Shown here one piece after another: positions 24,459-33,026 of a DNA stretch of 64,000 bases; the stretch's first letter is position 1, and the number at the start of each line of letters is the position of its first letter. This DNA is from Rurimicrobium sp040387755. GTDB taxonomy: Bacteria; Bacteroidota; Bacteroidia; Chitinophagales; Chitinophagaceae. Both the position numbers and the translations under genes were made by a program. The stretch covers positions 1-64,000 of the forward strand of contig JAZKDB010000001.1 in NCBI GenBank assembly GCA_040387755.1, written 5' to 3'. A model generated the notes under the pieces. The model worked only from the letters and a program-made list of their open reading frames with translations. It did not search any database and had not been told where the DNA came from.

Positions 24459-26378
24459 ATGAAGAAAATTTTCGTTTTACTAGTCCTTGCGACCAGTTTT
24501 TTTATTGCTAATTCAGCTTTTTCTCCTTCCGAAAAACAGAATTTCACCATTATTACCGAAAGGCAGGAATCCAGATTGAGAGAATTTACGACTCAGGTAA
24601 GTCAGTTAAAATCCTTACTTGAGCACAACAATGGGCAGAAAGATATTCAGTTGCAGTTTTTAAAGGTGCGCACTGCTTTCAAGAGATGGGAGTATCTGGG
24701 AGAATTTTTGGATCCAGTTTTAGTAAAGGACAAAATTAATGGCGCTCCTTTATTCAGATTGGAGCGCAATACTTTCGGATTAAATATCACCAGGCCTAAT
24801 GGCTTGCAGGCGTTGGATGAACTACTTTTTGCAGACAGTATTAATACTAATGAGGCTTTACCTGTTGTATCTGAATTGTCGGACGTATTGAATGAACTCA
24901 TTAAGGTTCGTTATCCAATCTATGACCGTATTGTTTTAGAAGCAGCAAGAACAGAACTGATTCGCTTGTTCAGTCTCGGACTTACGGGCTTCGATGTACC
25001 TGCTTCGGGGCGTTCTGTCGCCGATGCAGTAGTTGTGCTGCAATCAATACAAGAAGACTTAAAATTATATCAGGTAGGTTTTGCATCGATAAATAGCCCG
25101 CATGCAGATGTATTGTATAGCCGTCTTTTTGGCAGTATCCAATACTTACAAGGGCATCAGAATTTTGACAGTTTAAACAGATTGTATGTACTGAAAGAAT
25201 TTATCAATCCAATATTTAAAGAGATTAATTATTTCCATCAGGCATCCGGTATAGAAACAATTAATGAAGTCTCGGCATTTTTACCACCACTTAATCTTAA
25301 TGTGGACAATATATTTTCACCTGCACTGATTGACGATTCAAAATATATTGGTTTACCCAAAAAATTGAATACACCTCAATTGGTTTCTTTGGGGAGAACG
25401 CTTTTTTTTGATCCGGTTTTATCCTCCAATAATCAACGCTCCTGCGCCGGTTGTCATGACCCTTCAAAAGCCTTTTCGGATGGAAATATTAAGAGTATAG
25501 CGATGAATTATGAAGGTACCGTAGACCGTAATGCACCAACCCTTATTAACTGTGTCTATAGTGAGAAATTTTTTCATGATTTACGGGCCGAGGCATTAGA
25601 AGATCAGATTGAACATGTGGTAGTGAGCAGGAAGGAATTTAATACCAGCGTATTTGAAATATTGTCAAAACTTCAATCCAGTAAAGAATATCAGGATTTA
25701 TTCGACAATTGTTTTGATAAGGACAATAAGGGTAATAATATCAGCAATCAGAATGTTTCATTTGCTATTGCGGCTTATGTAAGTTCATTAAAATCTATGA
25801 ATAGTCCTTTTGATCGGTATGTTCGGGGCGAGTCAAAATCACTTGACCCCTCCGTAGAAAGAGGTTTTAATCTCTTTATGGGGAAAGCCGCTTGTGGCAC
25901 CTGCCATTATGCACCATTGTTTAACGGTACCGTTCCTCCCCGTTTCGAGGAATCGGAGAGTGAAGTGCTGGGTGTGCCTGAGAATCCTTATACTGCTATT
26001 GTATCCCTGGATAAAGACTTAGGTCGTGGTGTGGCCAAGCTGAAGGACCAGACCAGTTTTTATATGAATTCCTTCAAGACCCCTACCATACGAAATATAG
26101 CTTTAACAGGCCCTTATATGCACAATGGGTCTTATAGAACTTTGGAGGATGTAATGGACTTTTATAATCATGGCGGTGGCAGAGGTATAGGTTTAGACGT
26201 TCCCACCCAGACTTTGTCATCCGATAGCCTTCATTTATCCCCATCAGAAATTAAGGATATTATTAATTTTATGCAATCTTTGACAGATACGACTGGGCTC
26301 TGTTCCAAACCTTCTTCATTGCCCAGATTTGCGCAGCACCCTGAGTGGAATAAGCGGAAAATAGGAGGTGCTTATTAA
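24459..26378 (+). CDS. Imelysin-like/cytochrome c peroxidase fusion, copy 1
   Basis: The 639-residue periplasmic protein has a signal peptide (MKKIFVLLVLATSFFIANSAF). Residues ~35-270 are all-helical with AFKRWEYLGEFLDPVLVKDKIN and NGLQALDELLF, the layout of imelysin-like domains fused to Bacteroidota peroxidases. Residues ~300-620 are a di-haem MauG/CcpA-type domain: haem sites C329-C332-H333 (CAGCH) and C479-C482-H483 (CGTCH), with LGRTLFFDPVLSSNNQRSC and FKTPTIRNIALTGPYMHNGSY conserved. It probably reduces hydrogen peroxide with electrons from small cytochromes, or modifies a partner as MauG does. It is a close paralogue of the product at 26809 and is followed by its own terminator. Confidence 0.88.
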   Translation: MKKIFVLLVLATSFFIANSAFSPSEKQNFTIITERQESRLREFTTQVSQLKSLLEHNNGQKDIQLQFLKVRTAFKRWEYLGEFLDPVLVKDKINGAPLFRLERNTFGLNITRPNGLQALDELLFADSINTNEALPVVSELSDVLNELIKVRYPIYDRIVLEAARTELIRLFSLGLTGFDVPASGRSVADAVVVLQSIQEDLKLYQVGFASINSPHADVLYSRLFGSIQYLQGHQNFDSLNRLYVLKEFINPIFKEINYFHQASGIETINEVSAFLPPLNLNVDNIFSPALIDDSKYIGLPKKLNTPQLVSLGRTLFFDPVLSSNNQRSCAGCHDPSKAFSDGNIKSIAMNYEGTVDRNAPTLINCVYSEKFFHDLRAEALEDQIEHVVVSRKEFNTSVFEILSKLQSSKEYQDLFDNCFDKDNKGNNISNQNVSFAIAAYVSSLKSMNSPFDRYVRGESKSLDPSVERGFNLFMGKAACGTCHYAPLFNGTVPPRFEESESEVLGVPENPYTAIVSLDKDLGRGVAKLKDQTSFYMNSFKTPTIRNIALTGPYMHNGSYRTLEDVMDFYNHGGGRGIGLDVPTQTLSSDSLHLSPSEIKDIINFMQSLTDTTGLCSKPSSLPRFAQHPEWNKRKIGGAY

Positions 26379-26449
26379 TGTACACTGTCGAATCACCCCA
26401 TTCTTTTGTTTTTTAATGATTTTTATAGTCCGGGTTGGTCCGGTGTTTT

Positions 26450-26480
26450 AAAGAAATCCTCCGAACAGGAGGATTTCTTT
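26450..26480 (+). terminator. Terminator after peroxidase copy 1
   Basis: AAAGAAATCCTCC / GGAGGATTTCTTT form a perfect 13-bp stem with a 5-base loop, followed by TTTGTTTTC. It separates the two peroxidase copies into different transcripts. Confidence 0.9.
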
Positions 26481-26489
26481 TTTGTTTTC

Positions 26490-26657
26490 TTCCGGGTGTC
26501 GCTCTGTCCTAATTGCTATATTATTTGTAGACCTATTCCATTCTTGATTGTCAATAGCAGGTACGAATCTGCTATGCCGGATACCTTGGTTTCTGCAGAA
26601 GAGTTGGGTCTGATTATGACCTTTTTAGCCTATAAAAAGAAAAACAAGGCTCATTAG
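26490..26657 (+). pseudogene. Decayed remnant of a small cytochrome c lipoprotein gene
   Basis: The C-terminal translation ESAMPDTLVSAEELGLIMTF followed by LAYKKKNKAH matches the end of the small cytochrome at 28744 (ESNMPEAIVSEKDLELIMTF, LTYKKKNSAV). The haem site reads CPNCY (from 26505) instead of CxxCH, about nine residues are missing between it and the conserved tail, and the signal peptide and N-terminal half are gone, replaced by the terminator just upstream. An open frame runs through from 26406, but its first part is terminator sequence. It is the lost partner of peroxidase copy 1. Confidence 0.75.
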
Positions 26658-26730
26658 TTTTTTTAATGTCAGGCTCGCCCACCATTGTTACCGTCAGAAA
26701 CACGACAATTAATCTAAAAAGATTTATTAT

Positions 26731-26760
26731 TTGTATGTTAAAAAACTAAACATATCTTTG
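26731..26760 (+). promoter_or_regulatory. Consensus Bacteroidota promoter for peroxidase copy 2
   Basis: TTG at 26731-26733, a 19-base spacer and TATCTTTG at 26753-26760 match the sigma-ABfr consensus exactly. The ATG of the next gene lies 48 bases beyond the -7 box. Confidence 0.8.
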
Positions 26761-26808
26761 ATTCTGATTTTTTAATATTTATTAAAGAGTTAATAAAACC
26801 AAATAGAA

Positions 26809-28731
26809 ATGAAATGGAAACTACTGCTTATACCGGTGCTATTTGTGTGTGCTGTCAACATCGCATTCAAAGAGACAACAAAAGCTGAGCAATACAGCTC
26901 TGTTTATCATTCATATCACAATTCATTCAGTTCTTCTTTGCAGGACTTGTTGCAACTTATTGACAAAAGTGATATGTCCAGAAAGGATGATATTGCTGTA
27001 TTACAGGATAACATTCTCAAGGCCAGAAGAAACTTAAAGGCAATGGATTTTTGGACCCGATACCTGGAGCCGGTGGCCTATAAGAGAATGAATGGTCCCT
27101 TACCCGTAGAATGGGAAACCGAAGTTTTTGAAAAGTTTGAGAAGCCCTACAAGAGAGAAGGAGCCGGACTAACACTAGCCGCCCTTTATCTCGAGGAGGA
27201 ATTTGTTTCGAAAGACAGCGTTCATAATTTAATTGCAGCGGCCATTAAGGCCAATAGCATTTACAACGAAGATTCTATTACCAATCAATTGCAAACATTT
27301 GATCATTTTTATTTTTGCAACCGATTGTATTTGCTGAATCTGGCTGCCATTTACACTACAGGTTTTGAATGCCCCAACACCGATGCTGTAATACCTGAAT
27401 TAAGAGCGATGATGAACAGCGTTTCTGGGATTTATACAGCATACAATGAGGATTATAAGTTTACAGCACTTAGTGCAGAGTATCTTGCTTTATATCAAAA
27501 GGCCACAGACTTTGTTGTGAAACAACCTGATGATTTTGAAAAATTCGATCATTTCTCGTTTATCAAAAATTATGTCAACCCTTTATTTTCTATTAATCAG
27601 CAACTCATTAATCAATACAGGGCAATTACTAAAAGCACGATGGATTTTGCCCTGAATAAAGAGGCTAAATCCATTTTCAGCAAATCGTTGTATACCGGTC
27701 AAAATGTAAAGGGCATTTACTTTAATGTGGTGGATGAAGATGCACTGGCAAGTATATCACGACTGGGTAAAATGTTGTTTTTTGATCCTATACTTTCGGG
27801 TAATAATGAGCGCAGCTGTGCATCCTGCCATAAGCATACACAGTTTTTTACCGACACAGTTTTAACTACCTCTCTTGCTTTTAATCATACAGGATTGTTG
27901 CCCAGAAATACACCCTCACTAATTAATGTGCCGTACAATCATCTGATTATGTACGATGGCAAGCATATTTCGTTGCAAGATCAGACAAAGGGTGTTATGT
28001 TCAATCCTATTGAAATGAATGCCTCTGAGAATGAAATTCTGGAAAAAATATTAAGTTGTTCGGATTACAAAAAGGGATTGCAGCATTTATTAAAATTCAC
28101 TCCTTCTGAGTCTGTCATAACCATAGATCATGTGAGCTCTGCACTGACATTTTACTATAGTAAATTTAGCAGTGCCAGTTCGGCAATGGATAAAGCTATC
28201 AATGACAATAAACCAATGAGTGCCGCTGCTATGGCAGGGTTTAATTTGTTTATGAGTAAAGCACAATGTGCTACATGTCACTTTGTACCCCAGTTTAACG
28301 GAGTGAAGCCTCCTTATGTCGGTTCGGAATTTGAAGTACTCGGAACACCTGCTAACAAAGATTTTACGATGTTGAGTGCAGACAAAGGCAGATATGAAAT
28401 TAATCCTGCAAAGGAAACGATGAATGCTTTTAGAACAGGGAATCTGCGAAATGTAATGAATACAGCACCATATATGCATAATGGTGTTTTTAAAACAATG
28501 GAAGAGGTGATTGATTTTTACGATGCAGGTGGTGGTGCCGGCAGGGGCTTGAATGTTCCGAATCAAACATTGTCTTCAGATTCGCTGCATTTGACCAGTA
28601 CCGAAAAGGCTAACCTCATTGCTTTTCTTAAATCATTGAACGAAGATGTGCCTTTTGAAGATGCTCCTAAAAAAATACCTTTATCAGCGAATAAAGAATT
28701 AAACAAGAGACTAATCGGTGGTTCTTATTAA
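26809..28731 (+). CDS. Imelysin-like/cytochrome c peroxidase fusion, copy 2
   Basis: The 640-residue paralogue of the gene at 24459 has the same layout: signal peptide, helical imelysin-like region to ~280 (NLKAMDFWTRYLEPVAYKRM), then the di-haem peroxidase domain. Haem sites are C337-C340-H341 (CASCH) and C487-C490-H491 (CATCH). LGKMLFFDPILSGNNERSC and NTAPYMHNGVFKTMEEVIDF are shared with copy 1. Both end in a basic (I/L)IGG(A/S)Y motif. It has its own strong promoter and is followed, 12 bases after the stop, by a small cytochrome c lipoprotein that may donate electrons. Confidence 0.88.
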   Translation: MKWKLLLIPVLFVCAVNIAFKETTKAEQYSSVYHSYHNSFSSSLQDLLQLIDKSDMSRKDDIAVLQDNILKARRNLKAMDFWTRYLEPVAYKRMNGPLPVEWETEVFEKFEKPYKREGAGLTLAALYLEEEFVSKDSVHNLIAAAIKANSIYNEDSITNQLQTFDHFYFCNRLYLLNLAAIYTTGFECPNTDAVIPELRAMMNSVSGIYTAYNEDYKFTALSAEYLALYQKATDFVVKQPDDFEKFDHFSFIKNYVNPLFSINQQLINQYRAITKSTMDFALNKEAKSIFSKSLYTGQNVKGIYFNVVDEDALASISRLGKMLFFDPILSGNNERSCASCHKHTQFFTDTVLTTSLAFNHTGLLPRNTPSLINVPYNHLIMYDGKHISLQDQTKGVMFNPIEMNASENEILEKILSCSDYKKGLQHLLKFTPSESVITIDHVSSALTFYYSKFSSASSAMDKAINDNKPMSAAAMAGFNLFMSKAQCATCHFVPQFNGVKPPYVGSEFEVLGTPANKDFTMLSADKGRYEINPAKETMNAFRTGNLRNVMNTAPYMHNGVFKTMEEVIDFYDAGGGAGRGLNVPNQTLSSDSLHLTSTEKANLIAFLKSLNEDVPFEDAPKKIPLSANKELNKRLIGGSY

Positions 28732-28743
28732 TTGTATCTGAAC

Positions 28744-29103
28744 ATGAAAAAGTATATAGTTATTGCTTGTTCACTCCTGTTACTTGTTGCATGTACTGCA
28801 CAATATAAAGTGACGTACGAATTTCCAGATACACTACCGGAAAGTATTAAGACGAGGTATTTACAAGAGTGCAATCAGGGGAAAGTGCTGTATGAAAAAA
28901 ACTGCGCACGATGCCATAATACCATCATTAAGCGGCAATCGGTTATTCCGGATTTTAAACAGGAAAAACTGGTGAGTTATGCTGTAAGGACTGCAAATAA
29001 AAAGCATGAATCCAATATGCCGGAAGCAATTGTAAGTGAAAAAGATTTGGAACTGATCATGACTTTTTTGACCTATAAGAAAAAGAATTCAGCAGTAAAA
29101 TAA
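28744..29103 (+). CDS. Small cytochrome c lipoprotein
   Basis: The ATG at 28744 gives a lipoprotein signal (MKKYIVIACSLLLLVAC, lipobox cysteine 17). The open frame has a TTG four codons earlier that is not needed. The 119-residue product carries a single c-type haem site CARCH (C54, C57, H58) and a likely distal methionine in ESNMPEA. It lies 12 bases after peroxidase copy 2, so it is co-transcribed and probably its electron donor, anchored to a membrane. A decayed twin of this gene follows peroxidase copy 1. Confidence 0.85.
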   Translation: MKKYIVIACSLLLLVACTAQYKVTYEFPDTLPESIKTRYLQECNQGKVLYEKNCARCHNTIIKRQSVIPDFKQEKLVSYAVRTANKKHESNMPEAIVSEKDLELIMTFLTYKKKNSAVK

Positions 29104-29217
29104 AATTCCCCCACTTTGTAACCCTTGTTTGGCGAGCATTCTGTATAAATCCCCCGTATAGGGTGAAGCCTTTTTTTGCGTATCGCAATACTTTTGATGT
29201 ATCAAAATTCTTGGGTT

Positions 29218-31638
29218 ATGCGACAGTTTTTTTTGGGAGTTTTTTTCTTTTTTTTCTTTCTTCATTACTGCTTTGCTAATATTAGAGGAAAGGTGTACGA
29301 TAATCAGAAAAGGCCTTTGATGGGTGTGAATATTCTATTATTGGACTCCTCTGCAAGTATAATTTTGAAGACAGGTATCAGTGATGAAAATGGTCTTTTT
29401 GAAATAGTCATTTCCGAGCCCGGAATTTATCGGCTCAAGATAAATAAAATCAATTTTGAAGCTTTTGATTCCAGCCGTATCATTTATACAGAAGATCTGG
29501 TGCTTAGTGATATCATTTTACACAGCAGGCCAAAGCAATTGCAGGAAGTGAGTGTGACAAATGAGAAGCCATTGATAGAAATGAAAGCCGGAAAAATTAT
29601 CATGAATGTGGAACAGAGTATTAGTGCTGCAGGTTCTTCTGTATTTGAAATGCTGCAGCGTGCTCCAAATGTAAGCATTGATAATAATGACAGAATTGCC
29701 TTAAAAGGAAGGCAGGGTGTGCAGATTATGATTGATGGGAAATTGATGGTTATTCAGGGGACAGAATTGGTGAATATGCTTAAAAGTATACCTGCTGCTG
29801 CGTTAGAAAAGATAGAGTTAATGAGTAGTCCCGGTGCACAATATGATGCTGCAGGTACGGCAGGCATCATTAATCTAAAAACAAAAAAAGAAAAGAGACA
29901 AGGTTATAATGGAACGGCTACACAGGGATTAGGCCAGGGTGTTTATACAAAATCTAATACAGGCTTGAATCTGAATTATAGAAAGGATAAAGTCAATATT
30001 TTCTTTAATGGAAATATGGCTCTGCGTAAAGGTTTTAATAAGTTGGATCTGGACAGGATTTTTATCAAAAATGCAGACTACAATGGTAGTTACAAACAAG
30101 ATAATTATGCGGTTATCAAGCTGCAGAACTTTGGTATTAATGCAGGCATTGATTATAACCTAAGCAGCAAAACCACAATTGGTGCCACGGTTTCGGCTAA
30201 TAAAACGAGCTATACTTTTGACGGCGAGAATAATGGCAGACTATATGATAGCAGCCGCAACTACCTGTCCTATTTCCTATCTAATAATCACCAAAAGAAT
30301 AGTGGTTCCAGTATAGCATTAAACACCAATCTGCGACATTCCTTTGATAGTCTTGGCCGCAGCTTATCTTTTGATGCCGACTATGCAAAATTTGTTGCGG
30401 ATAATAATCAAACCCAAGCGACTAATTATTTTTTGCCTAATGGTGAAGAAGAAAAGCCACGTTATACAATGGATGGCACTTTGAATGGCTATACAGATAT
30501 TAAAGCTGTCAAATCTGATTATGTACATCCATTAAAGGGTAACACTAAATTAGAAGTAGGATTTAAGCTAAGCGCCGTAGTAGCCGATAACAGACCTGAT
30601 TTTTATGATGTTTCCAATGGTGCTAAAATATTTGACAGCAGTAAAAGCAATCATTTCATTTACCACGAGAATATTTCTGCAGCATATTTTAATTATAATA
30701 AGGACTGGAAAAAATGGTCAGTTCAGGCGGGTGTGAGGTATGAGCATACAAGGGCAAAAGGTGAGCAAATAAGTGGCGGACAAAGTTTTGACAGGAATTA
30801 TGGACAATTGTTTCCTAACATAGTTGGTTCTTTTACAGCATCACCCAAACATCAGTTTAGCCTTTCCCTGAGCAGAAGAATTGACAGGCCCAATTACGAA
30901 CAATTAAACCCGTTTAAAAACTATATTGACCCCACTTCTATTCATCAGGGCAACCCTTACCTGAATCCATCTTTTTCTTATACGGCTGAATTAAGTCATA
31001 CATATAACAATAGGTTTTCCACTTCGTTTAGTATAGCCCAAACCAATGATGTGATTACACAGGTCATTATTCTGGATGAAGATAAAATCACTTTGGTAAC
31101 AGACAGGAATCTTGCAGCAAACAGAGTTTATAGCCTGAGTGGAAATTATCCATTGAAATTATTTAAGTGGTGGACATCCATAGCGTCTGCAAATTTGTAT
31201 TACAGCATTTACGAAGGTAATTTATCAAATTCTCCGCTGAGAGATGGTATCCCCACAGCATATCTAAGCAGTAATAACAGTTTTGTATTGCATAAAAACT
31301 GGAGTGCTGAAATTAACTCGTGGTTTTCATCTGATCAACGATATGGATACATGTATCTCCGTCCGATGTATGCAATCAATCTGGGTATTCAAAAACAATT
31401 CTGGAATAAAACGGGAACATTAAGAGTTTCTGCAACAGATATTTTCAGGGCTCAGAATCCTACAGGAATTACAGAGTTTTCCAATTACAGAGAATTCTTT
31501 GTTGTAACCCGGGATACGAGGACAATTAATTGCAGTTTTTCTTACCGTTTTGGTAATAGTAAATGGCAAAGGCAAAGAAGAGAGGGTGGGGCTGATGAAG
31601 AAAGGCGCAGAGCTGGTAGTGGTACACAGTCTTCTTAA
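29218..31638 (+). CDS. Outer-membrane beta-barrel protein (TonB-receptor-like, OMP_b-brl_3 type)
   Basis: The order is: signal peptide (MRQFFLGVFFFFFFLHYCFA), a carboxypeptidase-regulatory-like domain (IRGKVYDNQKRPLMGVNILLLDSS), a plug-like domain (VSIDNNDRIALKGRQGVQIMIDGK, ALEKIELMSSPGAQYDAAGT), and a long beta-barrel of alternating aromatic strands to the end. The ATG at 29218 is chosen (807 residues); ATG 29197 and TTG 29176 are in frame upstream, but a TACTTTTG -7-like box at 29189-29196 argues for a start after it. No TonB box is evident. This family is numerous in Bacteroidota; the ligand is unknown. It ends just before a bidirectional terminator. Confidence 0.85.
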   Translation: MRQFFLGVFFFFFFLHYCFANIRGKVYDNQKRPLMGVNILLLDSSASIILKTGISDENGLFEIVISEPGIYRLKINKINFEAFDSSRIIYTEDLVLSDIILHSRPKQLQEVSVTNEKPLIEMKAGKIIMNVEQSISAAGSSVFEMLQRAPNVSIDNNDRIALKGRQGVQIMIDGKLMVIQGTELVNMLKSIPAAALEKIELMSSPGAQYDAAGTAGIINLKTKKEKRQGYNGTATQGLGQGVYTKSNTGLNLNYRKDKVNIFFNGNMALRKGFNKLDLDRIFIKNADYNGSYKQDNYAVIKLQNFGINAGIDYNLSSKTTIGATVSANKTSYTFDGENNGRLYDSSRNYLSYFLSNNHQKNSGSSIALNTNLRHSFDSLGRSLSFDADYAKFVADNNQTQATNYFLPNGEEEKPRYTMDGTLNGYTDIKAVKSDYVHPLKGNTKLEVGFKLSAVVADNRPDFYDVSNGAKIFDSSKSNHFIYHENISAAYFNYNKDWKKWSVQAGVRYEHTRAKGEQISGGQSFDRNYGQLFPNIVGSFTASPKHQFSLSLSRRIDRPNYEQLNPFKNYIDPTSIHQGNPYLNPSFSYTAELSHTYNNRFSTSFSIAQTNDVITQVIILDEDKITLVTDRNLAANRVYSLSGNYPLKLFKWWTSIASANLYYSIYEGNLSNSPLRDGIPTAYLSSNNSFVLHKNWSAEINSWFSSDQRYGYMYLRPMYAINLGIQKQFWNKTGTLRVSATDIFRAQNPTGITEFSNYREFFVVTRDTRTINCSFSYRFGNSKWQRQRREGGADEERRRAGSGTQSS

Positions 31639-31700
31639 TTCAGTAAATTGATACGGGGTAAATTGAATTGTGAAAGCGACAGAATTTTTGGACTGCATCA

Positions 31701-31731
31701 AAAAAGCCGTAACAATTTGTTACGGCTTTTT
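31701..31731. terminator. Bidirectional terminator between the barrel gene and tRNA-Leu
   Basis: AAAAAGCCGTAAC / GTTACGGCTTTTT is a perfect 13-bp stem with a 5-base loop and works in both directions. Confidence 0.9.
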
Positions 31732-31737
31732 CTATTG

Positions 31738-31821
31738 TGCCCGGGACTGGATTCGAACCAGCACATCCTTGCGAACGCTGCGACCTGAACACAGTGCGTC
31801 TACCAATTTCGCCACCCGGGC
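31738..31821 (-). tRNA. tRNA-Leu (anticodon CAG)
   Basis: On the minus strand GCCCGGG pairs with CCCGGGC as the acceptor stem. The D-arm contains AATTGGTAGACGC. The anticodon stem-loop CTGTG-TTCAGGT-CGCAG gives anticodon CAG. A long variable arm (class II) and a TTCGAAT T-loop follow. CCA is not encoded. The discriminator base is A, as needed for leucyl-tRNA synthetase. Confidence 0.95.
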
Positions 31822-31831
31822 AATCGGGCAG

Positions 31832-31861
31832 CAAAGAAAAGGACTTTATAGATTAACCCAA
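31832..31861 (-). promoter_or_regulatory. Promoter of tRNA-Leu
   Basis: On the minus strand TTG (31861-31859), a 19-base spacer and TTTCTTTG (31839-31832) match TTG-N19-TAnnTTTG with one mismatch, ~10 bases before the tRNA 5' end. Confidence 0.6.
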
Positions 31862-31914
31862 AATTTTTTTTAAGAAATTCGTCAAACTGATTTTGTAGAG
31901 TAATTTGCGATAAG

Positions 31915-32967
31915 ATGAATAAAGAAATTAAAAAGCACATTTTTCATAATATCCTGCTTGTGGCAGCTATTGTATTACTCAATTGCATTGCCGCGAGTTG
32001 TTCTGGTTTTTTTGAAGGTTATGTTTTTCTGCCCTTGCAGGTATTTCGTTGTTGGCTATTTCAATTTATTCCTTTCAGTATTGGTGATATATTCTATTTA
32101 TTTCTGGCCTGCGCTGCTTTTTATTTTCTTTTTAAGGCTATAAGAAAGATTGGAACGTATAATAAAGTAACCTTTGTCATCGGTTTATTGAATCTCACCA
32201 AAGTTCTATTATTATTCTATTGTGCATTACTCATGCTTTGGGGAGTGAAATATGAACAACCCAAACTGGCTGAACGATTGGCTCTTTCCACCGATTCAGT
32301 TGTTGAATCTGATCTTTATTATTTTGATTCTTTGCTCATAACACGGTTAAATGATTTACAGCAATTCCACGTCGCTTCGGGCTTAAGCGAAATAAATGAA
32401 ATAGCTTCCGCTGCTTATAGTAATATGCACATCCCTGTCCATGTATTTGCAAAGCAGTCTTTAATGGGAAATGGCTTGGCTTATTTTGGAATTGAAGGAT
32501 ATTTTAATCCTTTTACGGGCGAGGCTCAGATAAATCCCAATATTCCAAATTTTATGATGCCCTTTTTGGTAACTCACGAAATGGCTCACCAAACGGGTAT
32601 TGCGGCCGAAGATGATGCAAATTTACTGGCTTATATAGCTTGTATTGAAAGTGCCAACAAGAGCTTTCAGTATTCTGCATATCTCAATGTTTGGATGTAT
32701 ACACACCAAAAGGTGTACAGGGCAGATAGCCTTAAAGCGATTTCCTTGAAGCAAACTCTGAATCCGGTAACTAAAGGTCATTTGATACTGCTAAAGCAAC
32801 GCAGTATTCAATACCATACTTTTCTCGATGATTGGAGTACCTATATTTTTGATGCATTCCTGAAATTGGGTAACCAGCATGATGGTATCGCCAGCTACCG
32901 CAATGTTGCCTACTCAGCATTGTGCTGGGAGCGAAAAAGAAAGCAGGCTTTGGATACAGTACACTAA
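31915..32967 (+). CDS. DUF3810 membrane protein with metalloprotease motif
   Basis: A 350-residue protein with three hydrophobic segments in the first ~115 residues (NILLVAAIVLLNCIAASCSG, FSIGDIFYLFLACAAFYFLF, FVIGLLNLTKVLLLFYCALLML). The C-terminal half carries the DUF3810 core: PVHVFAKQSLMGNGLAYFGI, EAQINPNIPNFMMPFLVTHE. The motif THEMAHQTG is an HExxH zinc-protease motif, with GIAAEDDANLLAY downstream. It lies 59 bases before the MBOAT gene and could belong to the same transcript. Activity has not been shown for the family as far as I know. Confidence 0.8.
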   Translation: MNKEIKKHIFHNILLVAAIVLLNCIAASCSGFFEGYVFLPLQVFRCWLFQFIPFSIGDIFYLFLACAAFYFLFKAIRKIGTYNKVTFVIGLLNLTKVLLLFYCALLMLWGVKYEQPKLAERLALSTDSVVESDLYYFDSLLITRLNDLQQFHVASGLSEINEIASAAYSNMHIPVHVFAKQSLMGNGLAYFGIEGYFNPFTGEAQINPNIPNFMMPFLVTHEMAHQTGIAAEDDANLLAYIACIESANKSFQYSAYLNVWMYTHQKVYRADSLKAISLKQTLNPVTKGHLILLKQRSIQYHTFLDDWSTYIFDAFLKLGNQHDGIASYRNVAYSALCWERKRKQALDTVH

Positions 32968-33026
32968 GTTTTGGGGATTTAATTTTACATTCGCAAGGCA
33001 CAGCCAGATAGTTCATCATTGTATTT

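Noticed and set aside
26406..26489. Start of an 83-residue gene
   Set aside because: This part encodes the terminator hairpin of the preceding gene; only the later part is a cytochrome remnant.
28090..28566. 158-codon minus-strand gene inside peroxidase copy 2
   Set aside because: It lies wholly within a well-supported gene with conserved haem motifs on the other strand.
31640..31834. 64-codon minus-strand gene
   Set aside because: It spans the tRNA-Leu gene and its terminator.
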